Source: Alviniconcha marisindica (lineage: Eukaryota > Mollusca > Gastropoda > Provannidae). From it: DNA of 64,000 nt. The stretch spans positions 1,107,501 to 1,171,500 of the forward strand of contig JABMCL010000145.1 in assembly GCA_018857735.1 (NCBI GenBank), written 5' to 3'. The position numbers and the translations under genes are program-made. The notes beneath the pieces are model-generated. The model made no database searches. It saw only the letters and a list, made by a program, of their open reading frames with translations, and had not been told where the DNA came from. Shown here one piece after another: positions 33,718 through 45,000 of the stretch (positions are counted from its first letter, which is position 1; each line of letters opens with the position of its first letter).

Positions 33718-33887
33718 CCAAACACATAAAAGGTTCAAAAGACTGCTATTAATTTGGAGAGGAAAAAATCTGCAAATTTTCAGGGTAATTCCCTTTATCA
33801 AGCTACGACACTTTAACAACAGTTAAATGGTGAAAAACAATGAAAAATGAGGTGGAAAGCTAAATCACCTATCTGTTTTTGAGAAGG
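33718..33887. mobile_element. Second copy of the foldback element, without the piggyBac-like insertion
   Basis: Shares ACATAAAAGGTTCAAAAG, TGCAAATTTTCAGGGTAAT and GTGAAAAACAATGAAAAATG with 16.5-17.4 kb, and reads straight through a single TTAA (33,813-33,816) where the first copy carries the 708-bp insertion. Confidence 0.82.
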
Positions 33888-34859
33888 CTGAGTCCTTCTG
33901 ATCTTAATCTGAGACTTCTGCTTGATTTCAAAAGTTATAGTGGTCTTTAAAGAGGGTTTGAGTGTAGGTGGAATTTCACACTGAGCAGCTTGGCCATACA
34001 AGTAGCTGTGCTCAGTGATCCAGCTCATTTCAGTGATAGAGCCTTGCCTGTGATGGATGGGCCCCAAGCCAATGCTCACAAAGACTCAAGCTGGCACCAC
34101 CACAAAGGCCCAGCAATATTTAGACCACAGATTCTCATTACTGCCGGGTACAGGGCATGCTAGTGCATAAGCAGTCTACAGGCGGAATCCTAGTTGTCAT
34201 ACAATGATACATGTATGCTTTTGTGCACATATTAGATAGGACTACTACTTTAGGACAGCAACTTCTCCTGACAGTGGAACCCCTCTTCCAGGGCATCAAA
34301 AAATCAAACAGTCTTCAAGTTTATAGCAGGTGGTTCTGGGTACTGGCAATGGCTTACATACATTTTAAATATGCCATGAAAAATGAAGGGAAAGGTTTGA
34401 GAAAGTGGTCTTGAAGTTAAAAGAGGGATGGACCACTCTCTTTATAAATTATATATCACCAGACTGGTCTTTTGTCATGGGTTGCAATGTACTGAGCACT
34501 GCTTGCTACAGAATGTAGGTGCCAGGTAAAAATTTAGCTGGTGTAAGCATCACAGCCAACACTGGGTGATTCACAGGGGCATTCTAGAACTAAATCTATG
34601 GTAATTAAGTTAAACTTAAAGGAGTCTTTGAATACATTGTTCTCCGTTTGACTATGCTCAGCTTTTCCAGTCTGCTCTTTTAAAAACCAATGGCAGTTCA
34701 AAAACAAAAAAAGAAGAAGAAAGAAAAGAAAAAAGCTCTTATGACAATAGTCTCTTGTACTGTTGGTATCACATTTTTATTACCGATTCACTGAAACTAT
34801 TGATCCAAAATGCAAATGCTGCACTCAGGAAGCTAGTACTTAGGTTACTTCAGATTCGG

Positions 34860-35140
34860 TACTCTCCCTCTCTCTCTCATACACACACACACACACACAC
34901 CCTGAGTAAAAACTCCCTTCATGTTGTATAACTACTAGTACTTTTAAAACTTTGTGTGTATATATTTTATATATATATATATATATAAAACAATTCTCAA
35001 TATACAAAGAGAGACCCCCAACCCTCTTTGTTGTTTTGTTTTTGTTTATAAATAAAAAATATTAATGACATTCTTTCCCCCCCCCCCCCCCCATTTTGTG
35101 TGTGTGTGTGGGGGGGGGGGGGGGGGGAGGGGAGGGGGTG
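34860..35140. repeat. Simple repeats: (CA)n, AT-rich, poly-C and poly-G
   Basis: CA run at 34,880-34,900, AT run at 34,970-34,988, C run at 35,079-35,092 and G run at 35,111-35,127. Nothing else is recognised between 33,890 and 35,350. Confidence 0.85.
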
Positions 35141-35357
35141 CATGCTGTTAAATATATGATATGATACTCTCAATCTCTCTCTGTGCAAGTAGTAACACAT
35201 GAAATCACATCATGTTACCAAAGGACATCTGATGAGTTCCTGAGGCACTGGATTCAGTAGATCGAGAAGCAGAACATCGCTGACAGGTCTAACAGGTGAG
35301 CAACATGGTGAAAGATCCTTTGCCTTTAGAGTTAAACAACTTAACCTTCATGGGTAT

Positions 35358-35870
35358 TGGGCAGTTCAGTAAAGCTGGTTTGCACAAGTGAATGCCCTTC
35401 ATAATCTTTCATGCAAGAAGTCGCGAAAGGTTGCTGTCACTTCCGGGCCAATTTGTGAGTAGGTGTTGGTTCACGCTGTGTATAACAATAGAAGTTTAAC
35501 CTCGAACTGCCAAGCAGTACAAATGCTGCCACTGTTGCAGTTAAAATTACATGGGAAAGGTGATGGAGGGTGGAAAAAAGTGTCTTTACATCATTTTCTG
35601 GCTGACCAGAAAATCATGAGTTTGTGGAAAAAATGCGTTTTGGGGCATCCTATTCCTACAGCACGAGCAACAAGTTGTTGCTTGTTGCCAGACACATTCT
35701 GACAATGGGCCTTCAAAATAGCCTTTAAAGTTAGCAGTGTAAACTTCGCAAATTGACTGTCACCGCCTTCCATTTTGAAGAAAGTACACACCAGAAGTAA
35801 AAGTGGCCAAGGGACTTTAGCAATGCCAGGTAAAAGGCAAGGGAGTTAACAACCCCGCCAGAACCGCCCA
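35358..35870 (-). mobile_element. Short-TIR element (513 bp) with a SAP-like coding segment, inverted relative to the 25.4 kb copy
   Basis: Ends TGGGCAGTTCA / AGAACCGCCCA. On the minus strand an ATG-initiated frame reads MEGGDSQFAKFTLLTLKAIL, then [20 protein letters not shown], a SAP-like helix-loop-helix (L..LK..L.......GNK..L..R), uninterrupted here. It then runs out after the FHKLMIFWSARK region. The DNA-binding role is family inference. Confidence 0.7.
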
Positions 35871-36064
35871 ATACTTCCAGGATAAAAAATAACCTTACAT
35901 GCATGCAAGTGTCCACAAGTCTATCAACTGTATTCACTAAAATTTATCACAAAACTTTATGCATTCTTTAACTGTTACTGTACACTAATTAACAAAATAC
36001 ATAGGTACATGAAACAGTATACATGCCTAAAGATACATAAATCTCTCAAAGTAAAAAAAAAATT

Positions 36065-37195
36065 GTGTTGGGCCTGGTTTCTGCTGAGACTGTCACAGTA
36101 TCAGACACAAGTAGCTGGGGTACCCTAGTACTGTGTTGGTCTGGTTTCCACCAAGACTATCAGACACAAGTAGCTGGGGTACCCTAGTACTGTGTTGGTC
36201 TGGTTTCCACCAAGACTAACAGACACAAGTAGCTGGGGTACCCTAGTACTGTGTTGGTCTGGTTTCCACCAAGACTAACAGACACAAGTAGCTGGGGTAC
36301 CCTAGTACTGTGTTGGTCTGGTTTCCACCAAGACTATCAGACACAAGTAGCTGGGGTACCCTAGTACTGTGTTGGTCTGGTTTCCACCAAGATTAACAGA
36401 CACAAGTAGCTGGGGTACCCTAGTACTGTGTTGGTCTGGTTTCCACCAAGACTAACAGACACAAGTAGCTGGGGTACCCTAGTACTGTGTTGGTCTGGTT
36501 TCCACCAAGATTAACAGACACAAGTAGCTGGGGTACCCTAGTACTGTGTTGGTCTGGTTTCCACCAAGACTATCAGACACAAGTAGCTGGGGTACCCTAG
36601 TACTGTGTTGGTCTGGTTTCCACCAAGACTATCAGACACAAGTAGCTGAGGTACCCTAGTACTGTGTTGGTCTGGTTTCCACCAAGACTATCAGACACAA
36701 GTAGCTGAGGTACCCTAGTACTGTGTTGGTCTGGTTTCCACCAAGACTATCAGACACAAGTAGCTGAGGTACCCTAGTACTGTGTTGGTCTGGTTTCCAC
36801 CAAGACTATCAGACACAAGTAGCTGAGGTACACTAGAGCTGTGTTGGGCCTTGTTTCTGCTGAGACTAACAGACACAAGTACCAGAAGTACCCTAGTGCT
36901 GTGTTGGGCCTTGTTTCCGCAACAGAAACAAGTAGCTGAGGTACCCTAGTGCTGTGTTGGGCTTGGTTTTGCTGAGACTAACAGACACAAGTAGCTGAGG
37001 TACCCTAGAGCTGCGTTGGGCCTGTTTTCCACAACAAAGTACCTGAGGTACCCTAGTGTTGTATCGGGCCTTGTTTCCGCAACAAAGTACCTGAGGTACC
37101 CTAGTGCTGTGTTGGGCCTTGTTTCTGTAACAGACACAAGTAGCTGAGGAGCCCTGATACTGTGTTGGGCCTGGTTTCTGCTGTGGCTAACAGAG
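36065..37195. repeat. 59-bp minisatellite, about 18 units
   Basis: Unit TAGTACTGTGTTGGTCTGGT plus TTCCACCAAGACTAACAGAC plus ACAAGTAGCTGGGGTACCC. The first 12 units are almost identical; the rest are diverged and length-variable. Confidence 0.95.
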
Positions 37196-37659
37196 AGCTA
37201 ATCCACCATGACAATAGGGCCACAATCAATGTAAACTGCAAACTTATCAGTCTCCGAGGTCCTACCTACAGACCTTTTTGTTGACAAAACTACTTTGGGC
37301 CGAGCCGACATTAACACATTAGAACAACTTTAGCCATAGTCTCTGATAGTGATACTAATGTCAGCCCCACGCATATATTGTACTCTGTAGAACACATAGT
37401 TAATCATTGTTTCTCTCTCTCTTCCCCCCCCAAAAAAATTAAAAACAAAAATAAAAAATAAATAAATGTTGTTGTCTCTTGTGTTTGTTTCCTGGCACAG
37501 GGACAAATGTGTTTGATCACAATTCATGTACTCAGTACATTACATTGTAGCTCTAGTCACTTGTAACTTTAGTGGTATTTATATAATTTCCTCTTGGGCA
37601 AGGTAACAATTTTGAGTCACCTCAATTACCCTTCTAAGTTCTAATAAATAAAGTTCTCT

Positions 37660-37668
37660 CCCTCTCTG

Positions 37669-37729
<61 letters not shown>

Positions 37730-37760
37730 GGCACACACACACTCTCTCTCTCTCTCTCTT
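37660..37760. repeat. (CT)n/(CA)n microsatellite
   Basis: CT and CA tracts in CCP1 intron 1. From here to 39,988 I see only AT-rich intron sequence and one poly-C tract (38,287-38,318). Confidence 0.9.
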
Positions 37761-39988
37761 GGAACCCAACTGACAGCAACTCTACTGGAGAATAAAACTG
37801 TGCTTCTTTTATACTTGTGGGGTGCCAGCCATCACTAGATAGATCTGCCACAGCTACCAGCAAAGCCCAGTCTTCAGCTACATGTTGGATAACCTAACAT
37901 CTGCTCATCGTTTACTGCCTCTGGCTTGGTCAAAGATGTTACTAAGGAACATTAACAGAGGCTGCTGTGCCCAAGGCCTCACAAAACTGTGCATCTTAAT
38001 CTGGCCTACTCTGGAAGTGGAACAGTTGAAGACCAACCTGATTACATTCTGTATACTGCACTCCTGCCTCTACATAAAATAGCAACAATGGGGGGGAATT
38101 TAACTTATTCCACTGTTAACCACAGTACAGTGATTTCTATACTAGTTTATTTTTACATACAACTACATACAAGTTCCATGTACATGAACCTTTGACCAAG
38201 GATCAGTGCCTATTTCACTCCTGGTTTTGAGGGTGGTCTTATCCAAGAGAGGCTTCACAGTATTGCCATAGACTCACAAAGAACACAAAAGAGCCCCCCC
38301 CCCCCCCCCCCCCCCCCCCACCCCCCAAGCCATGGTCCTCCTGTTTTCTGATTCCCTTAGGCAGTTTAGTTTTCACCCCTGATCACACTTGTTACCTGTA
38401 GCATGCTATTGCTAGCTGACTGAATGACCTTCTTCTTCATCACACATGAGGCATGACCAAAGGTCCTAGCTAGTGCTCATAAAGCAATTTTCACCCTGTT
38501 TAACTTAAGTCATATATAACTGTTCTGTAGACTGAGTATAAAAAAATAACAATGTTTTACGGATTTACACAGTAAATTTCTGCCAGCCGAGTCAGAGGTC
38601 TCAGTAATTCAGACAAATAATCCTGACTTTAAGTTTAATGACTTGAGAGATTGTTATTCAATAGCATTAACAAAAGCATGTGGATAAAAAAAAATTGACA
38701 CACTATTGTTCTAAAATAGTGCTTTGTATAAATTGCAAAATTCAATGCTCTATGCACACCAAATTAGAGAAATAGTACAAAAGTCAAAACAAAATGATGC
38801 ATAATTTTTTTTTAAATCTTTTATTTCACTGTCTAATAATACTTTACAATGTACAGCATATTCATTTATTATAATACAACAGTAAGCCCTGCAGCTTACA
38901 AGTACAAAACTGGGTAAACAATACCCCAAAACCCACACAACTGACTACTGAGACCAGTGTATGGCACTAATGATCAATTGTAGTACAGTACCCTAATATT
39001 ACAGTACATTACACTGCAATACTAGTGCTGTAGTAGTACAGTGGATTAGAAAGCCCCGCAGCTGATGAAAGACTGCCCTAAAGTATGACTAAGAAACACC
39101 CTCAAACATCTACCCCTTACCGCATCTATTTTAAGACCACTTTTCCCTTTTTTTATGGGGCCCCTGGTCTTAAAGCCAAGATCAGGTTCCACTGCAGTAA
39201 TCAAAGTCACAGTTACAACAATGATACACATACATACATGTATACATACATGCATGCAGTGGAAGACTAGAACCTTTCTAATATTAGTTATTAAATTATA
39301 ATTTATATTAGTAATAAGATTAAAAACACCATAAAATTAAAATAGTTTTTAAAAATCAAACAAAGAGAGGATCAGAGAAAGAGACAGAGCGAGAGAGGGG
39401 GGGCATGCAGCTTACATAATTTATAAACAATGGGCGGGGCAGGGGGTGGGGGATATAAAACCAGTTTTTATTATAAACAGGGGTGACCAGATATATTATT
39501 AATTATTAAATAAACTAAAATGTGCCAGCACAAGCTAGGCGTTAAACCAGATACACGCAGAATGTGCTGACTGTGGAATGTGTTACATTTATAACGCTAA
39601 CACTAACAGAGGTCTGTACGCCGTCGTGAAACTGAAAGAAAACAAGGCACACAAGGGTCGCTCCTCGCTGTTTCCCACTGCTGATCCTAATTTTTTGCCC
39701 GAGCGCGAAACGGACTCTACAAAAAATCCTGGACGCAAGAATGAAAATCAGGATTATAAGACTGCACAGAAGTTTACCCCCAACATAAAGAAATCGACGT
39801 TAGTCAAATTTCCGACTACCACTAGGCTATGTAAAGACATCCAATCCACGAACAGCATTTCGTCTGCACACACCATTACAAAATAACCCGTTTGCTTCGA
39901 TACGGGTCACAGCATGTACTCTCAGCGACTGCAAAGCGTTTGGCAAACGCCCGGTACACTAAAAATGAACTGGACAGGATATACTCAC

Positions 39989-40090
39989 CCGAGATTCGTT
40001 AACAGCAGCACTTGCTGTTGTTTCTGTGAGGATTCTAAACTAGGTGTGATTTGACCCTCTTCCAGAGTTCTCGTGGGTCGCCATGTTTGT
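39989..40090 (-). other. Candidate first (5' UTR) exon of CCP1 with a short uORF
   Basis: On the minus strand a GC-richer stretch ends in a good donor (CGG then GTGAGT at 39988). It contains an ATG at 40084 that opens a 14-codon reading frame closed by TAG at 40040-40042, before the donor. No in-frame coding follows. It is the only strong minus-strand donor I noticed between the CCP1 start exon and the SRFBP1 3' end, so I infer it is the leader exon of CCP1, about 11.6 kb upstream of the coding start. The transcription start is not visible and the upper boundary is approximate. Confidence 0.5.
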
Positions 40091-41400
40091 TGCCGTTCGC
40101 CACATCGTCAAGAGGGCGCTTAACTCATGTTTTAAGTTGTGTCCCTTGTGACGATTTCGAAAGGAAAAGAAGGAATTACTTGTGAGCTTTAGATCCTGGC
40201 CGCAGTGAGATAGTCGTGTGAGTTCCCTTTATGCGTCACAGTTTCGCAGATAACGCGTTCGAGTGCAGCTGCGCGCGGCTGAACGACGCTGCATTGTTTC
40301 GTCCATGGAGATGCATGTATAATAATAAATATGTATTGAGCTGTTGTTGTCTGCCCAGGTGTGTGTCTGTGTGTGTGTGTGTGCGCGTGTGCGCTCGTGC
40401 GTCAGTGAGCGTGGTAGTTATTTTTCAAATTGGTGTGACGAGTCACAGTAATAGGTCAGACACAGGGCTGCCCATACTGTTACTTGAACTGAACTACGCC
40501 CCCCCACACCCATGCACTCTCATTGTACTTGGGGGGGGGGGGGGGGGGGGCAAACAAAATAACATCCAGTACATCTGACCTACTAATTTTATTTCCAGTG
40601 TATGTATATTTCCAGTGTATGCTGATCTTAACCGGTAAAATAAATGAAATTGCTGGTTAATGCAAACCATGTGTGTGTGTATGTGCGTGTGTGTGATAAG
40701 TTAATATCTTGCTTCAGTTTGAGCAATGATTTTTGTTCTCCTCAAAGGGTAAAAAAAGGGAAAGCAACACAATAAACACCAAATGCTGTGAAGTCGTCTA
40801 AAAACAAACAACAACAAAAAAACAATTTGTGTTCTATGGTATTGTATGCTGATGACTGCTCTCAAAGAGTCATAATGATCAGAATAGTTCTCCTAAAAAA
40901 GTCCCAAAAGGTTGGTAATACCTTCCTAAACATACCCCCACTGCTTTTTTAGTTAATTAAACATAAGATTCTGCGATGTTAGTTTTGATGGAAATTCACA
41001 AATCTGTTACTAAAAGAACACCACCGCCAACAACAAAAATGCCTCTGAAAGAACTCAGTTTGGCACATTTGTTTCTTCTCAAGACAGAATTCTATGGCAG
41101 AAAAATCCCTGTCAGTAGTGGTGAATGGAAAGCCGTCATAGCCACACAGGGGTCACTTCAGGACCTTGTATACCAATCACATTGCCTCTGTCATGTGTTT
41201 TGCATCTTAGTCATTGCTGGTGCAAGTTAACCGAGTAGTGCTAAATCAAATGATTAGTTTTTATGTACTGAAGTTAACTGAGCAGTGTTAAATCAAATTA
41301 TTAGTTTTTATGTACTGAAGTGTATAATATTATGTGCATTAGTTCTATATTATATACATATATATAAAACTGTGACTTCAGCAGTGGCACCATAATGTGT
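40091..41400. other. Intergenic region between CCP1 and SRFBP1
   Basis: Holds the presumed CCP1 promoter (AGAGGGCGCT at 40,111-40,120), GT-rich and poly-G stretches (about 40,360-40,400; 40,530-40,550) and AT-rich DNA. No gene recognised. Confidence 0.5.
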
Positions 41401-41403
41401 AGT

Positions 41404-41471
41404 TTTATTGCAAAGTGTCACGAGACTGTTCATTCATTAACACAGTGTTCTGAGCTTCTGGATGTTTTATT
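41404..41471 (-). terminator. Candidate polyadenylation signals of SRFBP1
   Basis: Two minus-strand AATAAA hexamers at 41,466-41,471 and 41,404-41,409, about 435-500 bp downstream of the stop codon. Position fits a 3' UTR end; not proven. Confidence 0.35.
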
Positions 41472-41905
41472 ACTATTAACAAGTATTATTATCTGACAGT
41501 TTGTGATTAAATAGTAAAAAGAAAGGCTCACACACACACACACACACACAGAAACGCTTGTTAGACAGTAAGCTCTTCTTCATATTTCTATTCCCCCTCC
41601 CCCCCCTCACACACACAAACTGACATTTAATAACATCTTTTTCCTCCCATGCACGCACACACACCACACACACAAACTGACATTTGATAACACCCTTTTC
41701 ATTACATGCATGCACACACAGCCACTAGTATGGACCCCCCCTAGCCCCCCCCCCCCCCCCCCTCACAAACTGACATTTGATAACATTCTTTAGATTCCCA
41801 TGCATGCACACACAGCCACTAGTATGTATTCGCCTGAAACACACGCAAATTTACACTTGGTAACAACTAACATCCCTTTCATTCCCATGCACACACACAC
41901 AGTCA

Positions 41906-42042
41906 CTAATCATCAAATTTGATTCTTTTCCCACTAAATGCGGCAGTTTTCTCCATCAGTTTGCGCTTCCTGTGGGCTTCCCACGATGGGTGAGAGGCAT
42001 CCTCCTCTTTCGCTGTATTCTTTTGGCTCGTCACCTTCCAGG
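41906..42042 (-). CDS. SRFBP1: SRFBP1 exon 8, BUD22 C-terminal signature and stop
   Basis: 137 bp, phase 1 in, ends TAG at 41,906-41,908. DASHPSWEAHRKRKLMEKTA then AFSGKRIKFDD corresponds to the family-defining LHPSWEASRRRKE...GKKITFDD end. Confidence 0.96.
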
Positions 42043-45000
42043 CTGCAAGAACACAGGGCAAATATATTTAGATTAAACTAAACAAATTTTGTTATTCAAA
42101 TTTTATTCTGTATAATGGGGCAAAATACAGGAACAAACATTCAGTTAATGCAAGTAGAAAAATAGACACTTTTTTTAAAAACTCTCCTGCAACTTTGGTT
42201 TTGAAAGGGAGATGAAATTACTATAAATTTAACTAAGTTTTATACATTCAGAAACAAATTAAAACATTACATATAATCATGTATATTTCCTTGTCTGTAT
42301 AGCCATATTAATATACCAGTACACCCAAAGCTAAACTTCACTGCATAGCAATCACAAAAACACACCTGTCTGTCTGGCCACATAGCAGTGCTACCCAACG
42401 CCAAACTTCACTCATAGCAATCAGTAAAACACACCTGTCTAGCCACATAGCAGTTCTGCCCAAAGCTAAACTTGACTGCATAGCACTTTAGCAGTCACTA
42501 AACCACATCTGTCTAGCCAAAAAGCAGTGCTACCCAAAGCTAAATTTCACCATGTAGCAATCACTAAAATACACCTGTCTGTCTAGCCACATAGCAGTGT
42601 TACCCAAAGCTAAACTTCACTGCATAGCAATCACTAAAACACACCGTATAGCCATGTACATGATGTAGCAGTGCTACCCAAAGCTAAATGTCACTGCATA
42701 GCAATCACTAAACCACACCTGTCTGTGTAGACACATAGGAGTGCTTAGCAGTGCTACCCAAAGCTAAACTTCACCGCATAGCAATAATAATAATAATGTA
42801 CATTGCTCATCAACACCCACAAGCACTAAACCACACCTGTCTAGCAGCAGTGCTACCCAAAGATAAACTTCACTGCATTGCAATCACTAAACCACACCTG
42901 TCTGTCTAACCACATAGCAGTGCTACCCAAAGCTAAACGTCACCGCGTAGCAATCACTAAAACACACCTGACTGCCTCATCTCAGACTGGCCTCCACCTC
43001 TTGCACCAAAGCCTCCACGTCCTTGTTTTCTGGGCACTTCCTGGGACTGATGAGAAATGTTCCACTCTTTTGCTGCCTTCTTTTTCTTCCAGTCTGCAAA
43101 CATACAAGACAGGTTTGTACAGACTTTTTGAAACAAAGTCCAGAACTTTTTTAGGACCTTTGAATGACAAAATACGGTTTCTCAATGACCTTAGCGCATC
43201 AGAAATTCAGCCTTCATGAGAATAAGTGCTTCATTTTAGAGGGATTGAAGTCTAAATCAGAAATATTAGCTAGGTCAATTACCCTGTGGACTTTCTAAGT
43301 TTTTCAACAATGGCTATCCTCAGAAAATGTATTCATTCCAACATGCACACTCACACATATACATGCATGCACAGGTTTCCGAAAGATTCCCATTTCAAAA
43401 TTCCATGACTTTACAATTTAAGATATATATATATATATATTCCAAGGCCTTTCTAGGCCTGGCATTTTCATTTCAAATTCCAGGACTTGCCTGTCAGTAA
43501 AGTTCAACAAACAATGCTTACTTAGAATACATGTTCATGGACAGCATTAGTAACATTACTAACAAACAGAATTTTTTTAAATCTGTGTTGGCACATGAAT
43601 TCCACGTTTTTCTCTCTCATCAACAACTCATATTCAGTTAAGAGTGAGTAGGCCTAACCTGTTTCCATGCTCTTTAATACTGTACTGACTTACACTTTTT
43701 CCAGAGCCATTTGTGTTCTCAACTAAACCTGTTCATTGGAATGTTTGTTCACAGTTGGATTCGTGAACCTAGTTGGTTCTTCATTGGGCGAACTTTTCTT
43801 CGCGAACCTAGTTGGAAGTATTTGTCGAAGCTATATTCGGGGTCCAAAAGCTTTGCTCAACATGTTCTGGGAACATTCGCCCTATTCAATGATCATTGCC
43901 TCTGACTGGCTGAGAGCGGAGCTCTCCTGTGGATGAAGAAAAATAAAAATAAAAATGGATGACAGTGTTGCTAGGTTCTTCACTCACTTCGGAGGGAATT
44001 TGTTTATTTGTTGACTTGTGGGAGGCGCAGCCTTGTCTCGGAGACCCAGAATGAGATAGTAGTTAGTTGAATTACCCTGTGAGGGATGATGAAAGTATAT
44101 TGACTTGACTTGACTTTAGCCTACATTTTCGATCATGCTGTCTGCTGCGTGTCTGCTGCAACTTCAGGCCGAAGCTTGCATCTCATTACAAGCCAGTTGA
44201 GAACGAAGTAAAGTTTGGACTGTCCGAACCATGTTCGGCGAACTAAAAGTTCAATTAAGAAACGAATCACAGTTCGTCGAACTGTTCAAAGTATGTTCGG
44301 TGAACAAACATTCGCCCAGTTAAGAATGGGCTTAAGGGTTACCATGGACATTCTCACACACAATTTGCATTTTGTAGTTTAGCTACAAATATCTGACTAC
44401 CATAACTTATAGCTGACTTTGATAACCCACTGTAGTGCAGTTAAGTGAGGGGCAAAAGCATTTGGAGTTCAAGTGACTGCCAATGAAAATCAGCACCGCA
44501 AAAAAAGAGCACGTGGAAATGAAGACAATTCATAAATGACCATGTTGACAGCTTGTCCATTAAGGATAACACATGATGTGCTCTCATCACCAAACCTCAA
44601 GATCTTATAAAGCAACCGCTATAACCCCAGCAAACTGTTCATTCTATTTCGCTTGTCCTGGTTGTATATATATATAAAGACATAGTTCACCTGACTTATT
44701 GTAAATGTATTATTTGCCAAGACAAAAACAGAAATCAACAGTTTCCTGCAGTAACATTAACAGCCCTTGTTTTCACACTTTCATTGTGAATCTGAACTGA
44801 ATGCACATTTCACCACATGCCAGTTGGGCAAGGACAAGAAGCACACACAAATGACAAAATCTTCCTCTGCTCCATGTAAACGTCTGACTGCATGCTCTAG
44901 TCTAAACGAAAGAAAAATTTGGTTTTAGTCTTTAGAAGCCTCCAACTGTTGAACTTGGTATGACCAAAGTAATGCTTCTGTTTTCAAGCAGTAGTCATAA

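Noticed and set aside
39578..39886. 102-codon plus-strand frame next to the CCP1 leader exon
   Set aside because: Non-repetitive but with no recognisable domain, no splice partners and no family match I could name; most likely chance in promoter-proximal intron.
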